From: Gammaproteobacteria bacterium
Lineage (GTDB): Bacteria > Pseudomonadota > Gammaproteobacteria > Xanthomonadales > Wenzhouxiangellaceae
DNA: 64,000 nt
Assembly (NCBI GenBank): GCA_003567685.1
Contig: PWYW01000056.1
Span: 23,203 to 87,202 of the forward strand
Direction: 5' to 3'
Both the position numbers and the translations under genes were made by a program. Each line of letters opens with the position of its first letter. The first letter of the stretch is position 1. This document shows positions 34,424 through 43,890 of the stretch, piece after piece. The notes under the pieces were generated by a model, which saw nothing but the letters and a program-made list of their open reading frames with translations, did not search any database and was not told the origin of the DNA.

Positions 34424-35020
34424 TCAAACCCGCTTGTCGAGCAAGCGTTCCATGTAACGGGCCAGCAGATCGACCTCGTAGTTGACGGTATCCCCTTCGG
34501 CCAGTTCACCCAAGGTGGTGACCTGAAGCGTGTGAGGAATGATATTGACTTCGAATTCAGACGCATCGACGTCATTGACGGTCAGGCTGACGCCATCGAG
34601 CGTCACCGAACCCTTGGACGCCACGTAGCGGGCCAGCTCATCGGGCACGCGGAAGCGAAGCCGCCAATTATCGCCCAGTGACGTGAGGGTCACCAGCCTG
34701 GCCAGGCCATCCACGTGACCGGTGACCAGATGACCGCCGAGGCGGTCGCCGACGGCCAGCGCCGGCTCCAGGTTGACGCGACTGCCCACCTTGAGACGGC
34801 CGAGGCTGGTTCGGGCCAGGGTCTCGCCGGACAAATCGGCACTGAATCCGCGATCATCGATTTCCAGCGCGGTCAGGCAGCAGCCGGCCACGGAAATGCT
34901 GTCGCCGGTTTGCCACTCGGCGGGCTTGAGATCGGGACACTCAATGCGAAGCCGGGCACCATCGTTTTGCGGTGTCAGGCTGACCACCGTTCCAAGGGAC
35001 TGCACAATTCCAGTAAACAT
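34424..35020 (-). CDS. ribE: Riboflavin synthase, alpha subunit
   Basis: Trimeric enzyme that dismutates two lumazines to riboflavin. The 198-aa protein is a tandem of two similar barrels: MFTGIVQSLG, SISVAGCCLTA near 43 and VNLEPALAVGDRLGGHLVTGHVDG near 82 in the first; GSVTLDGVSLTVND near 135 and IIPHTLQVTTLGEL near 152 in the second. In this order it precedes ribB. The 117-bp gap to ribD contains two small palindromes but no FMN riboswitch. Confidence 0.95.
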   Translation of the reverse strand: MFTGIVQSLGTVVSLTPQNDGARLRIECPDLKPAEWQTGDSISVAGCCLTALEIDDRGFSADLSGETLARTSLGRLKVGSRVNLEPALAVGDRLGGHLVTGHVDGLARLVTLTSLGDNWRLRFRVPDELARYVASKGSVTLDGVSLTVNDVDASEFEVNIIPHTLQVTTLGELAEGDTVNYEVDLLARYMERLLDKRV

Positions 35021-35137
35021 TTGATTGACCTGTAATGATTATTCAACCGGCCCGGCAACGAAAACCCTATGGGGTTCGTCGCCCGCCATTCGCGGCCCCG
35101 GCCAGACGGTGACCGGACAATCCATTGACTTGCCCGG
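35021..35137 (-). other. ribD-ribE spacer with two palindromes
   Basis: This gap in an otherwise overlapping operon holds a hairpin ACCGGGCAA...TTGTCCGGT (read on the minus strand, about 35130-35105) and another with GAACCCCATAGGGTTTTCG (about 35080-35058). Neither is followed by a T-run. They could mark an attenuator, a processing site or a REP-like insertion; I see no RFN-element consensus. Confidence 0.4.
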
Positions 35138-36241
35138 TCAACGCACGTCGCCAGCGCCGATTACGCGGTAGCGGTCGCGCCAGTCCGGACCGAACGAGCG
35201 TCGCTCAATCAACTCTAGGTGGAGGCGGTCGGCGAATTTTTCCATCCCCGGCAGCGCCAGCAGCGGGCGACCCCGGCCAATCAGTACCGGGGACTGGTAG
35301 ACCAGCAGCTCATCCACCAGGCCGCCGGCCATCAGGGCGCCGGACAGCGTCGGCCCGGCCTCGACGTGCAACTCGTTGACGCCGCGCTCGGCCAGGCCCT
35401 CAATCAGTTGAACCAGATCCAACCGTTCGCCCGCCGCTGGAACCGGCCACCATTCCACGCCGGGGCGATCCCAGGGCGGCGCTGCCTGGCTGGCCACCAG
35501 CACCGGCCCCGGGCAATCCAGCAGCCGCGCCGTGGCCGGCAGGCGACCGCGACTGTCGGCGATCACCCGCAGCGGTTGCCTGACCGTCTCTGTCTCCCCA
35601 GCGCCCAGACGAACATTCATCTGCGGATCATCGGCCAACACGGTCTCGATGCCGGTCAGCACCGCGCTGGCGCGAGCACGCCAGTGCTGGACATCCTGCC
35701 GGGCAGCCGGCCCGGTAATCCATTTCGACTGGCCATCCGCGCCTGCCGTGAAACCGTCCAGACTGGCCGCCAGCTTGACGCGCACCCAGGGCCGACCTCG
35801 TTCGAAACGCTGGATAAACCCGATATTCAAGGTCCGGGCCGCATCGGCCATCAGCCCGGTGCGCACCCTAACGCCGGCTGCTTGCAGACGCTCAAGCCCG
35901 CAGCCGGCATTGGCCGGAAAGGGATCAACCACTGCCGCGACCACCTCGCTGACGCCAGCGGCCAAAAGCGCTTCGGTGCAAGGCGGGGTCCGGCCATGAT
36001 GGTTGCAGGGTTCCAGCGTCACATACGCGGTGGCACCACGGGCCTGCTCGCCGGCCTCATGCAGGGCGTTGACTTCGGCGTGCGGCAGACCGGCCGCCTT
36101 ATGCCAGCCGGCGCCAACAATCTCACCGTTGCGCACCAGCACGCAGCCGACGCGCGGGTTGGGATCGGCCGTGTAGAGACCGCGCTCGGCCAGTTGCAGG
36201 GCCAAAGCCATATACCGGTGATCATCGGCGCTGAAGGTCAT
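35138..36241 (-). CDS. ribD: Bifunctional diaminohydroxyphosphoribosylaminopyrimidine deaminase / reductase
   Basis: Carries out steps two and three of riboflavin synthesis. The deaminase domain (about 1-145) has the zinc site HAEVNAL near 51 and PCNHHGRTPPC near 75. The reductase domain (about 146-365) shows RPWVRVKLAASLDG near 150, SKWITGPAARQDVQHWRA near 170 and VEAGPTLSGALMAGGLVDE near 295. The start MTFSADDHRYM at 36241 is set by homology; longer in-frame versions run inside nrdR. It follows nrdR after 10 bp. Confidence 0.95.
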   Translation of the reverse strand: MTFSADDHRYMALALQLAERGLYTADPNPRVGCVLVRNGEIVGAGWHKAAGLPHAEVNALHEAGEQARGATAYVTLEPCNHHGRTPPCTEALLAAGVSEVVAAVVDPFPANAGCGLERLQAAGVRVRTGLMADAARTLNIGFIQRFERGRPWVRVKLAASLDGFTAGADGQSKWITGPAARQDVQHWRARASAVLTGIETVLADDPQMNVRLGAGETETVRQPLRVIADSRGRLPATARLLDCPGPVLVASQAAPPWDRPGVEWWPVPAAGERLDLVQLIEGLAERGVNELHVEAGPTLSGALMAGGLVDELLVYQSPVLIGRGRPLLALPGMEKFADRLHLELIERRSFGPDWRDRYRVIGAGDVR

Positions 36242-36251
36242 CGGCAGCGGC

Positions 36252-36776
36252 TCAGGCCGAACCCGAATGCTCGTCGTCGGACTCGTCCAACAGCGGAATC
36301 TGGCGGCGATCGATGGTGCCGGGATGCTCGCGCTCCAGCCGCTCGATTTCTTCGCGGAAGGCCTGCACGTCTTCGAAGCGACGATAGACCGAGGCAAACC
36401 GCACATACGCCACCTGGTCCAGGCCGGCCAGTTCGTTGGCCACCCAGTCGCCAATCTGCTGGCTGGAAATCTCGGGTTCTTCAAGCATGCGCACCTGGCG
36501 CAGCAGCTTGCGAATGGCCCGCTCGACCTCCTGGGTCTCGACCGGGCGTTTTTCCAGCGCCTTGATCATGCCGCGACGGAGCTTGTCCTCGTCAAAGGCC
36601 TCACGCGAACCGTCGGACTTGATCACGTTAGGCGCCTTGAGCGCCGGACTTTCCAGGGTATTGAACCGCGCCCCGCATTCACCGCACTCGCGCCGCCGCC
36701 GAATCTGCAGACCATCGGACGTCAAACGCGAGTCAACAACCCGCGTGTCGGTGTGATGGCAGAAGGGGCACCACAT
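36252..36776 (-). CDS. nrdR: Transcriptional repressor NrdR
   Basis: Zinc-ribbon/ATP-cone regulator that represses ribonucleotide reductase genes when dATP is high. The 174-aa protein has MWCPFCHHTDTRVVDSR with C-x2-C at 3-6 and CGECGARFNTLE near 31 completing the zinc ribbon, then the ATP-cone (VIKSDGSREAFDEDKLRRGM near 51 onward). It is the conserved first member of the rib/nus cluster. The tail (DDEHSGSA) is acidic and unconserved. Confidence 0.96.
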   Translation of the reverse strand: MWCPFCHHTDTRVVDSRLTSDGLQIRRRRECGECGARFNTLESPALKAPNVIKSDGSREAFDEDKLRRGMIKALEKRPVETQEVERAIRKLLRQVRMLEEPEISSQQIGDWVANELAGLDQVAYVRFASVYRRFEDVQAFREEIERLEREHPGTIDRRQIPLLDESDDEHSGSA

Positions 36777-36785
36777 GGTTCAGGC

Positions 36786-36892
36786 GGTAAAAAGTAAAAG
36801 GTGAAAAGTGAGGGGGCAAGAAACGGGAGAAAACTCCCCCCCCATGCCCAGGCCTTTGGTCCTTTTACTTTTCACCTCTTGCCTCTTACCTT
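36786..36892. repeat. Heptamer-repeat inverted pair between glyA and nrdR
   Basis: Left block 36786-36816 (GGTAAAA, AGTAAAA, GGTGAAA, AGTGAGG units) faces right block 36861-36892 (CCTTTTA, CTTTTCA, CCTCTTG, CCTCTTA, CCTT). The 44-bp middle contains GGGAG...CTCCC. It is the same family as the arms around 3850-4266. It separates the glyA stop from the nrdR start and could act as a transcript barrier. Confidence 0.75.
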
Positions 36893-38150
36893 ATTTTTTG
36901 TACACCGGATACTTCCGGCACAGTTCAAGGGCGGCTTCGCGGGCACGGGTTTCGGCGGCTTCGTTACCCAGGTCGTCGAGCACGTCGCAAATCAGGCCGG
37001 CCAGCACCTGGCAGTCGTCGGGCTTGAAGCCGCGGGTGGTGATCGCCGGGGTGCCGATGCGCAGGCCAGAGGTAACAAACGGCGAGCGCGGCTCACCCGG
37101 CACGGTGTTCTTGTTGACCGTGATGTTGGCCCGGCCGAGGGATTCCTCGGCATCCTTGCCGGTGATGTCCTTGTCGATCAGGTCGACCAGGAACAGGTGG
37201 TTGTCGGTACCGCCGGACACCACCTTGTAGCCGCGCTGGATCAGCGTATCGGCCATGGCCCGGGCATTGTCGATGACCTGCTGCTGGTAAGCCTTGAACC
37301 CAGGCTCGAGCGCTTCCTTGAAGGCCACGGCCTTGGCCGCGATCACGTGCATCAGCGGGCCACCCTGGCAGCCGGGGAATACCAGCGAATTGAATTTCTT
37401 GGTGATCGACTCATCGGTGCCGGCCGACAGGATGATGCCGCCGCGCGGGCCGCGCAGGGTCTTGTGGGTGGTCGAGGTCACCACGTGGGCATGCGGCACC
37501 GGGCTGGGGTAGACACCCGCCGCGACCAGACCGGCAACGTGCGCCATGTCGACCAGGAAATAGGCACCTACCTCGTCGGCAATTTCGCGCATCCGCGCCC
37601 AGTCCACCACGCGCGAGTAAGCCGAGAAGCCGCCGATCAGCAGTTGCGGTCGATGCTCGCGGGCCAGGTCGGCCATGCGCTCATAGTCGATCTCGCCCGT
37701 CTGGCGGTTAAGTCCGTAATGAACGGCATTGAAGATCTTGCCGCTGAAGTTGACCTTGACGCCATGGGTCAGGTGCCCACCCTCGGACAAGTCCATGCCC
37801 AGCATGGTGTCGCCGGGCTTGAGCAGGGCCAGAAACACGGCCTGGTTGGCCTGGGAACCCGAATGCGGCTGAACATTGGCGTAGTCGGCACCAAACAGCT
37901 GCTTGACTCGTTCGATGGCCAGCTCTTCGGCCTGGTCGACGTACTCGCAACCACCGTAATAGCGGCGGCCCGGATAGCCCTCAGCGTACTTGTTGGTCAG
38001 CACCGAGCCCTGGGCTTCCATGACTCGCGGACTGGCGTAGTTCTCCGAAGCGATCAGTTCAACGTGGTCTTCCTGGCGCTGCTCTTCGGCGCCGATGGCG
38101 CGGGCCAGTTCATCATCGAATCCGGCAATCGTGTAGCTGCTGTCGAACAT
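36891..38150 (-). CDS. glyA: Serine hydroxymethyltransferase
   Basis: PLP enzyme that interconverts serine and glycine and loads one-carbon units on tetrahydrofolate. The 419-aa length is standard. Signatures are [20 protein letters not shown] near 30, [16 protein letters not shown] near 97, and [16 protein letters not shown] with the PLP Lys near 228, plus [15 protein letters not shown] near 355. It lies upstream of nrdR in the common cluster, but a 115-bp spacer with heptamer repeats separates them. Confidence 0.97.
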   Translation of the reverse strand: MFDSSYTIAGFDDELARAIGAEEQRQEDHVELIASENYASPRVMEAQGSVLTNKYAEGYPGRRYYGGCEYVDQAEELAIERVKQLFGADYANVQPHSGSQANQAVFLALLKPGDTMLGMDLSEGGHLTHGVKVNFSGKIFNAVHYGLNRQTGEIDYERMADLAREHRPQLLIGGFSAYSRVVDWARMREIADEVGAYFLVDMAHVAGLVAAGVYPSPVPHAHVVTSTTHKTLRGPRGGIILSAGTDESITKKFNSLVFPGCQGGPLMHVIAAKAVAFKEALEPGFKAYQQQVIDNARAMADTLIQRGYKVVSGGTDNHLFLVDLIDKDITGKDAEESLGRANITVNKNTVPGEPRSPFVTSGLRIGTPAITTRGFKPDDCQVLAGLICDVLDDLGNEAAETRAREAALELCRKYPVYKK

Positions 38151-38194
38151 GGATCGCTTCCTGCCTGAATTAAAGCGTGAATTTTATCATCTTG

Positions 38195-38587
38195 CTATTC
38201 AGAAAGCTCACGAGACTCTCCGCTTCGTCGGCGCCTGTCGGACTCATCGCCCCCCCAGGGAAAGCGACCCTCGATCTCCAGATGCAGGGCGAAAACCAGG
38301 AAAGTTCGTATGACAATGATGATGGCCAGCATGATCACGTTGTCCATCGTGTATTCGACGGCCACGGTCTTGATGATGTCGGCGGCGACCAGGAACTCCA
38401 GCCCCAGAATCAAGCCACGCACACTGCGCCGTCGATAGTCCACGTAGGACTGGTGGGTGGTCCAGCGGCCCAGGTGACGCAGGAACACGACGGTGGCAAA
38501 AACAAAGCCGCCGAGCATGACAAGAATGCCTACCGCTTCGAGCACGTAGACCAGAAGCTCGACCATTTCAATGAATTGTTGGACCAT
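38195..38587 (-). CDS. DUF1622 family membrane protein
   Basis: A 130-aa protein with three hydrophobic helices (about 10-37, 55-75 and 80-100) and a charged C-terminal tail. The block SVRGLILGLEFLVAADIIKT followed by VIIVIRTFLVF-like residues (IIVIRTFLVFALHLEIEG) is the DUF1622 pattern. Function is unknown. It lies between glyA and the alkane hydroxylase on the same strand, without clear operon signals. Confidence 0.85.
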   Translation of the reverse strand: MVQQFIEMVELLVYVLEAVGILVMLGGFVFATVVFLRHLGRWTTHQSYVDYRRRSVRGLILGLEFLVAADIIKTVAVEYTMDNVIMLAIIIVIRTFLVFALHLEIEGRFPWGGDESDRRRRSGESRELSE

Positions 38588-38643
38588 GACCCGCTCCCTC
38601 TGGGTAACCAGAGACTGAGTCTACCCCCTCCCGGGCCTGATCC

Positions 38644-39780
38644 TCAGCTGCCAAGTCGGTTGACGCGCCTCAGATCACCCTGTACCTGCGGCAGTGCCAG
38701 CAGTCGTGGATTCATCACCCGGAACCACAGCGGTGGTAGCCAGGCCAACAGGAACATGCCGAAATAGCCGCTGGGCAGGGCCGGTGCGTCGGGCATGTCA
38801 CGCAGCGACTGGTAGCGCAGCCCCGGGTTGGCATGGTGGTCGGAATGACGCTGCAGGTGAAACAGCAGCAGATTGGACAGGCGATGGTTGCTGTTCCAGG
38901 AATGGTGCGGCTGGCAACGCTCGTAACTGCCGTCGTCGAGACGACGTCTGAGCAGGCCATAGTGCTCAACGTAGTTGGCACTGGTTAGCAGGAACCAGGC
39001 CACCAGGTGGTGGATCAGTAAAAACACGATGGTCATTGGCCCGAACAACAGGACCAGCGGCAGCTGTATGGCCAGAGCAAGCAACCACCCCTGTAACAGG
39101 CTATTTGAGAATGACCCGCGGGATAGCCCGCGACGGGCCAGCCGGCGAGACTCGATGGCCCAGGCACGACCGACACCGCCCGGCATCTCGCGGAGGGCAA
39201 ACCGGTAGATGGACTCATTCATTCGGGCGCTGGCACAGTCTTCGGGCGTGGCCACGTCGCGATGGTGACCGAAGTTGTGTTCGATGGTGAAATGACTATA
39301 GAACGGCACGGCCAGGGCCAGTCGGGCGAACCACTGGTCGGGACCACTACGGTGATGGCCCATTTCATGCGCCGTGTTGACGGCCACACCAGCGGCCAGC
39401 CCAGCCACGACCGCCAGCAAGAGCCATTCCCCCAGGGACAGATTGGCGGTTGCTGCATAGGCGACGGAGACCACGAAAGTCACCAGGTGGAGAGGAGCCG
39501 TGACCCAGGTCAAGCGACGGAAAAAGTGATCCTCATTCAGCATCGGGATTTGCTCGGCGACGGGCGTGGAGGGATCCTGGCCCAGAATCGCATCAAGTAC
39601 GGGAACCAGGCCAAACGTCAGCAGCAAGGGCAAGCCGAGCCAGAAAGCCTGTCCGGTCGACCAGTGCAGGGTGATTGCATAGACGGGAAACAAGGGGTAG
39701 ACCACAGACAGTAGCCAGAGGTAGCGTTTCGGTTGACTGCACTGGTCAAGACCGACGGAATATCGCGGCGCGTTCAGCAT
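38644..39780 (-). CDS. alkB: Alkane 1-monooxygenase (AlkB-type)
   Basis: Membrane non-heme di-iron hydroxylase that oxidises medium-chain alkanes at the terminal carbon using rubredoxin. Histidine boxes: HEMGHH near 137, HNFGHHRDVATPED near 168 (an AlkB signature), and LQRHSDHHANP near 305; NYVEHYGL near 265 is also diagnostic of AlkB. About six helices fit the family fold. The start at 39780 (MLNAPRY) gives 378 aa; an in-frame extension to 39891 has no homologous character and would overlap the AraC-type gene promoter. No rubredoxin gene is adjacent. A divergent AraC-family regulator implies substrate-responsive control. Confidence 0.92.
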   Translation of the reverse strand: MLNAPRYSVGLDQCSQPKRYLWLLSVVYPLFPVYAITLHWSTGQAFWLGLPLLLTFGLVPVLDAILGQDPSTPVAEQIPMLNEDHFFRRLTWVTAPLHLVTFVVSVAYAATANLSLGEWLLLAVVAGLAAGVAVNTAHEMGHHRSGPDQWFARLALAVPFYSHFTIEHNFGHHRDVATPEDCASARMNESIYRFALREMPGGVGRAWAIESRRLARRGLSRGSFSNSLLQGWLLALAIQLPLVLLFGPMTIVFLLIHHLVAWFLLTSANYVEHYGLLRRRLDDGSYERCQPHHSWNSNHRLSNLLLFHLQRHSDHHANPGLRYQSLRDMPDAPALPSGYFGMFLLAWLPPLWFRVMNPRLLALPQVQGDLRRVNRLGS

Positions 39781-39849
39781 GACAATCGCTCGGGTAATGG
39801 AGCCAGACCTCAGTATTGACTTGCAACACCCACCCTTGAAGTGTAAAAG

Positions 39850-39867
39850 ATGACAATCTTTTGTCAT
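39850..39867. promoter_or_regulatory. Palindromic candidate operator between alkB and the AraC gene
   Basis: Perfect 7-bp arms ATGACAA and TTGTCAT around a TCTT centre, ending 10 bp before the AraC start. Its placement suggests autoregulation or control of the divergent pair. Activators of the AraC family usually bind direct repeats, so another regulator might be involved; not proven. Confidence 0.55.
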
Positions 39868-39877
39868 TTTCTGCCAA

Positions 39878-40927
39878 ATGCACACTGCCAAGCGAGAAAA
39901 GAATTCGTCAGCGCGCGTACCCGCCAGTTACCTGGTCAACATTGCGGCGCATTTGTTGCCCGATCGCGACGACTTGGAACGCCTGTTGACGACCGTCGGA
40001 CTGCCAGCAAACCCGGGGGAATCTTCCACCTTGGGAACCAGCCAGTTGCTCGAGGCGATCGCCTGGCTGGACGCTCGCGCGCCGCGCGGCTGGCATATCG
40101 AGGCCAGCCTGCAGCTGGATGCCAGCCAACACGGGGCGGCAGGGCTGGCTGTCGTCACGGCGCCAGAGGTCGATCAGGCGCTAGACGCGCTGGTCAGCTT
40201 CGAAAGCCTGAGAGCGCCCTGGAGCGTGCTCAGACAACGGCGATCTCGCGAGCTGAACTGGTTGATCACGGCGAGCCAACTGCCGGATCAAGGCCCGCGC
40301 GAACTGCTGACCGAGATGACTGTTCTGGCCCAGTTCAGCCTGCTTGGGCAGCTCGGGCCGAGTGTTCGCTCCCAATTGCAACTGGTCCTGCCCGTGCGCT
40401 ATCGGCCCTGGGAGTCTCTGCTCCATCAGGCGCTGGGATCACGCCTGCGATTCGAAGGAAAGGAGCACAAGATCGGAATCCCCCTTGACCAACTGAACAT
40501 GCCTTGTCTTTTGCGTGACCCCCGGCTGCACGCGATTGCCTGTCAACGATGCCGGGACGATCTGGTAGAGCGCCATGGGCTTGGCCCTTTGAGCCAGCAG
40601 GTTTATCAACGCCTGATGGAAACGAACAGCAGGCAGCCTCCTTCGCTCGAGCGCCTGGCCCGGCAAACCGGACTCTCGTCCCGCACCCTGACCCGGCGAC
40701 TCAAGGCAGAAGGAAGCAATTGGCGAATACTCAGGGAAAAAGCCCTGAGCCTCCTTGCCGCCGCTGCTTTACGAGAAGGGCGCGAAACAATTGGCCAGAT
40801 CGCCGAACGTCTGGGTTACTCCGATCCCGCCAACTTCAATCGGGCCTGTCATCGCTGGTGGGGCTGCGGCCCGAATCACTACCGCCAACATGGACAAGCC
40901 GCGCACCGTGTAGCGGATGGGCGGTGA
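39878..40927 (+). CDS. AraC-family regulator with Arabinose_bd-type N-terminal domain
   Basis: A 349-aa transcription regulator. The N-terminal domain (about 10-200; LVNIAAHLLPDRDDLERLL, and LQLVLPVRYRPWESLLHQAL) is of the type found in OruR/ArgR-like regulators. The C-terminal AraC HTH (about 235-335) includes PSLERLARQTGLSSRTLTRR and IGQIAERLGYSDPANFNRA, the two helix-turn-helix units. The divergent alkB gene is the probable target, by analogy with alkane-responsive AraC regulators; the effector is unknown. Confidence 0.88.
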   Translation: MHTAKREKNSSARVPASYLVNIAAHLLPDRDDLERLLTTVGLPANPGESSTLGTSQLLEAIAWLDARAPRGWHIEASLQLDASQHGAAGLAVVTAPEVDQALDALVSFESLRAPWSVLRQRRSRELNWLITASQLPDQGPRELLTEMTVLAQFSLLGQLGPSVRSQLQLVLPVRYRPWESLLHQALGSRLRFEGKEHKIGIPLDQLNMPCLLRDPRLHAIACQRCRDDLVERHGLGPLSQQVYQRLMETNSRQPPSLERLARQTGLSSRTLTRRLKAEGSNWRILREKALSLLAAAALREGRETIGQIAERLGYSDPANFNRACHRWWGCGPNHYRQHGQAAHRVADGR

Positions 40928-40986
40928 GTGAAACGACCGCAGGGCCTCCTTGCCCAACGTCAGCGCGTGCGTTCTCCAATGGCACT

Positions 40987-41047
40987 TATACTCGTTGGCC
41001 CTGTCTGGTTATTAACCCGGCAACCAAACGGGTTGCCGGTTTAATAA
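40987..41047 (+). promoter_or_regulatory. Promoter-like -10 and leader hairpin before the phosphohexomutase
   Basis: TATACT at 40987-40992 could be a -10 hexamer for the sugar operon. A hairpin follows at 41009-41047: a 17-bp stem (TTATTAACCCGGCAACC with GGTTGCCGGTTTAATAA, one G-T mismatch) around AAACG. Its base is A/T-rich, so it may end the upstream AraC transcript or serve as a leader structure. Confidence 0.5.
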
Positions 41048-41087
41048 TAAATATTACTGACACAGCCTCAAGGTAGGTTGGAAATCC

Positions 41088-42467
41088 ATGAGCCAAATCG
41101 CACCATCGCCTTTCAAGGCTTACGACATCCGCGGCCAGGTTCCGCTGTCCCTGAACGACACCCTTGCCGAAAGCATCGGTGAGGCTTATGCCGCCATCAT
41201 CCAGCCGAACGGTCCGGTTGCGATTGGCCGCGACATGCGATTGTCCAGTCCTGAATTGGCTGGAGCCCTGCAGCGCGGCCTGAACCTGGGCGGTGTTTCG
41301 ACGGTCGACATAGGCCTGTGCGGCACCGAGATGGTCTACCACGCGGCCTCGCGGGACGGAATGGGTGGCGGGATCATGGTAACGGCAAGTCACAACCCTG
41401 CCGATTACAACGGCATGAAAATGGTTCGGGAACATGCCATTCCAATCAGCGGCGACACCGGTCTCAAAGAAATAGAGGATTGGACTCGCAGCAGCCTGCG
41501 AAGCGGCTCCACGATGGCCAGCGGCAGTCATTCATCGGAAAACGTCAAGGGCACCTACGTGCGCCGCATGCTCGAATCGATCAACGTCGACGCGATCAAA
41601 CCGTTCCGGGTTGTGGTCAATGGCGGCAACGGATGTGCAGGACCCATATTCGACGCCCTGGCTGAACACCTGCCTCTGGACGTCACCCGCCTGCACCACG
41701 AGCCTGACGGACACTTTCCAAACGGTGTACCCAACCCGTTACTGAGCGAAAACCGGGAGGAAACCGCGTCGGCGGTTCGGCAAGCCAATGCCGACCTGGG
41801 CATTGCCTGGGATGGCGACTTCGATCGCTGCTTTTTCTTCGATGCCGACGGCCGGTTCATCGAGGGGTACTACCTGGTTGGCCTGTTTGCTGCCGAAGCG
41901 CTCAAACAGCAGCCCGGCGGGCGCATCGTGCTGGACCCGCGCCTGACATGGAATACGCTCGACCTCGTACGCGAGGCTGGCGGAACGGCATTGATCAACA
42001 AAAGCGGTCATGCCTTCATCAAGGAGCGCATGCGCCGTGAAGACGCGGTTTACGGTGGAGAGATGTCGGCCCACCACTACTTTCGAGACTTTTCCTACTG
42101 CGATAGCGGCATGTTGCCCTGGCTGATGCTGTTACAGATCATGTCACGGAGCGGTCGCAGCCTGGCCGAATTGGTCGATGAGCGAATCCGGCAATTCCCG
42201 TGCAGCGGAGAAATCAATTTTTCAGTCGACAGCACGGAGAAAGTAATGGCAGCGGTACTTAACCATTACTCCGGGCAAGATCCCACGCTCGACCGGACGG
42301 ATGGCATCAGTCTGGAATTTGCCGACTGGCGATTCAATCTCCGCGCCTCCAACACCGAGCCGGTCATTCGTTTGAACGTGGAAACCCGCAGCGACCGCAG
42401 CTTGCTGTCCGAGCGTACCGAGGAACTCTCGGAACTCATCAATCGCGCCGGCGGACATGGCGATTGA
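41088..42467 (+). CDS. Phosphomannomutase/phosphoglucomutase
   Basis: Alpha-D-phosphohexomutase that moves phosphate between C6 and C1 of mannose or glucose. The active Ser101 is in TASHNPADYNG; the metal loop is DGDFDRC near 243, and the sugar-binding GGEMSAHHYF near 322 and phosphate-binding RASNTEP near 425 are typical. The 459-aa length matches ManB/AlgC-type proteins. With ugd downstream it supplies sugar nucleotides for polysaccharide or LPS. Confidence 0.93.
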   Translation: MSQIAPSPFKAYDIRGQVPLSLNDTLAESIGEAYAAIIQPNGPVAIGRDMRLSSPELAGALQRGLNLGGVSTVDIGLCGTEMVYHAASRDGMGGGIMVTASHNPADYNGMKMVREHAIPISGDTGLKEIEDWTRSSLRSGSTMASGSHSSENVKGTYVRRMLESINVDAIKPFRVVVNGGNGCAGPIFDALAEHLPLDVTRLHHEPDGHFPNGVPNPLLSENREETASAVRQANADLGIAWDGDFDRCFFFDADGRFIEGYYLVGLFAAEALKQQPGGRIVLDPRLTWNTLDLVREAGGTALINKSGHAFIKERMRREDAVYGGEMSAHHYFRDFSYCDSGMLPWLMLLQIMSRSGRSLAELVDERIRQFPCSGEINFSVDSTEKVMAAVLNHYSGQDPTLDRTDGISLEFADWRFNLRASNTEPVIRLNVETRSDRSLLSERTEELSELINRAGGHGD

Positions 42468-42518
42468 AAAGCAACATTCAGCGACTCTCAACAGCCTTGA
42501 TAGCGTCGGGATAAACGG

Positions 42519-43862
42519 ATGAAAATCACCATAATTGGCACCGGCTACGTAGGTCTGGTGACTGGAGCCTGCCTGGCACAGGTCGGGAACGACGTGGTCT
42601 GCCTGGATACCGACCCGGAGAAAATCGCGTCACTCAACAGCGGTCATGTCCCCATCCATGAGCCGGGACTCGAGCTGCTGTTGGCAGACAACCGCCGGGC
42701 TGGCCGGCTCGCTTTCACGACCGACGTGGAAGAAGCCACGATCCATGGCTACCTGCAGGTCATCGCGGTTGGAACACCGCCGGATGAGGACGGATCGGCA
42801 GATTTGAGCTATGCGATGAACGCAGCCCGCAATATCGGTCGCTACATGATCAACGACACAATCGTTGTCAACAAGTCAACCTTGCCGGTTGGGTCAGCTG
42901 ATCAGGTTCGTGACGCGATTGCCTCGGAACTGGAAAAGCGTCCGGTCAAACCGAATTTCAGCGTGGTTTCCAATCCTGAGTTCCTCAAGGAAGGGGCAGC
43001 CATTTACGATTTCCAGCGGCCGGACCGCATCGTCATCGGCACCGATGACGATGCGGCGCTTCAGGTCATGCGCCAGGTATATGCCCCCTTCAACCGGAAT
43101 CATGATCGCTTGATCAGCATGGATTCGCGGTCAGCCGAGCTGACCAAGTATGCAGCCAACGCGATGCTGGCCACTCGGATCAGTTTCATGAACGAACTGG
43201 CCAACCTGGCCGAAGAACTTGGAGCAGACATTGAGCATGTCCGGCAAGGCATTGGCTCGGATTCTCGAATCGGCTTTGACTTTCTCTACGCAGGTGCCGG
43301 CTACGGCGGTTCCTGCTTCCCCAAGGATCTCAGGGCCCTCGTCCAGACTGCAAGGCAAACGCCCCTGGGCAAGTTGCAGATACTTGAAGCGGTTGAGAGA
43401 GTCAACCAGGCCCAGAAACGCCGGCTCGGCGAGAAGATACTGGCCCATTTCGGCGGCGACCTGAGCGGTCGACAAGTCGCCTTGTGGGGCCTCGCGTTCA
43501 AACCTCGCACCGACGATATGCGAGACGCCTCCAGCCTGGTATTGATCGAACAACTTCTGAATGCTGGCGCCACCGTATGCGCCTACGATCCGGCGTCGTT
43601 GAGCGTGGCACGCAAACTGCTGAACGGCCGCGACGGTATTGAGCTGAAGGATTCGGCTGAAGCCTGCCTGCCGGATGCCGACGCGTTGGCCATCGTGACC
43701 GAATGGCATGAATTCCGCAGCCCCGACTTCGACCTGATCCGATCGCAGCTCAAGACACCGTTGATTTTTGACGGGCGGAACCTGTTCGATCCCAGCCAGA
43801 TGCAGGCCATGGGATTCCACTACGAGCCTTTTGGCCGAGCTGCGAAGCCCGTGACGACATGA
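42519..43862 (+). CDS. ugd: UDP-glucose 6-dehydrogenase
   Basis: NAD-dependent enzyme that makes UDP-glucuronic acid. Rossmann motif [15 protein letters not shown] at 7-21; catalytic Cys266 in [14 protein letters not shown]; the C-terminal UDP-binding block contains [15 protein letters not shown] near 328. The 447-aa length is standard. It follows the phosphohexomutase by 51 bp, so the two probably form a transcript for acidic exopolysaccharide or lipid A modification. Confidence 0.96.
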   Translation: MKITIIGTGYVGLVTGACLAQVGNDVVCLDTDPEKIASLNSGHVPIHEPGLELLLADNRRAGRLAFTTDVEEATIHGYLQVIAVGTPPDEDGSADLSYAMNAARNIGRYMINDTIVVNKSTLPVGSADQVRDAIASELEKRPVKPNFSVVSNPEFLKEGAAIYDFQRPDRIVIGTDDDAALQVMRQVYAPFNRNHDRLISMDSRSAELTKYAANAMLATRISFMNELANLAEELGADIEHVRQGIGSDSRIGFDFLYAGAGYGGSCFPKDLRALVQTARQTPLGKLQILEAVERVNQAQKRRLGEKILAHFGGDLSGRQVALWGLAFKPRTDDMRDASSLVLIEQLLNAGATVCAYDPASLSVARKLLNGRDGIELKDSAEACLPDADALAIVTEWHEFRSPDFDLIRSQLKTPLIFDGRNLFDPSQMQAMGFHYEPFGRAAKPVTT

Positions 43863-43890
43863 ATCCACTTCGTCAATCGGGCAATCGGCC

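Noticed and set aside
33279..34457. 392-codon antisense frame over ribB
   Set aside because: Shadow frame; His/Gln-rich composition typical of reversed GC-rich genes.
35021..35137. Possible FMN riboswitch in the riboflavin operon
   Set aside because: The conserved RFN-element blocks are absent; only two simple palindromes are present, and the location inside the operon is unusual for it.
35219..36565. 448-codon antisense frame over ribD and nrdR
   Set aside because: Same reasoning: both genes underneath are complete with active-site motifs.
36801..38168. 455-codon antisense frame over glyA
   Set aside because: glyA motifs are complete on the minus strand; the antisense product looks like low-complexity shadow protein.
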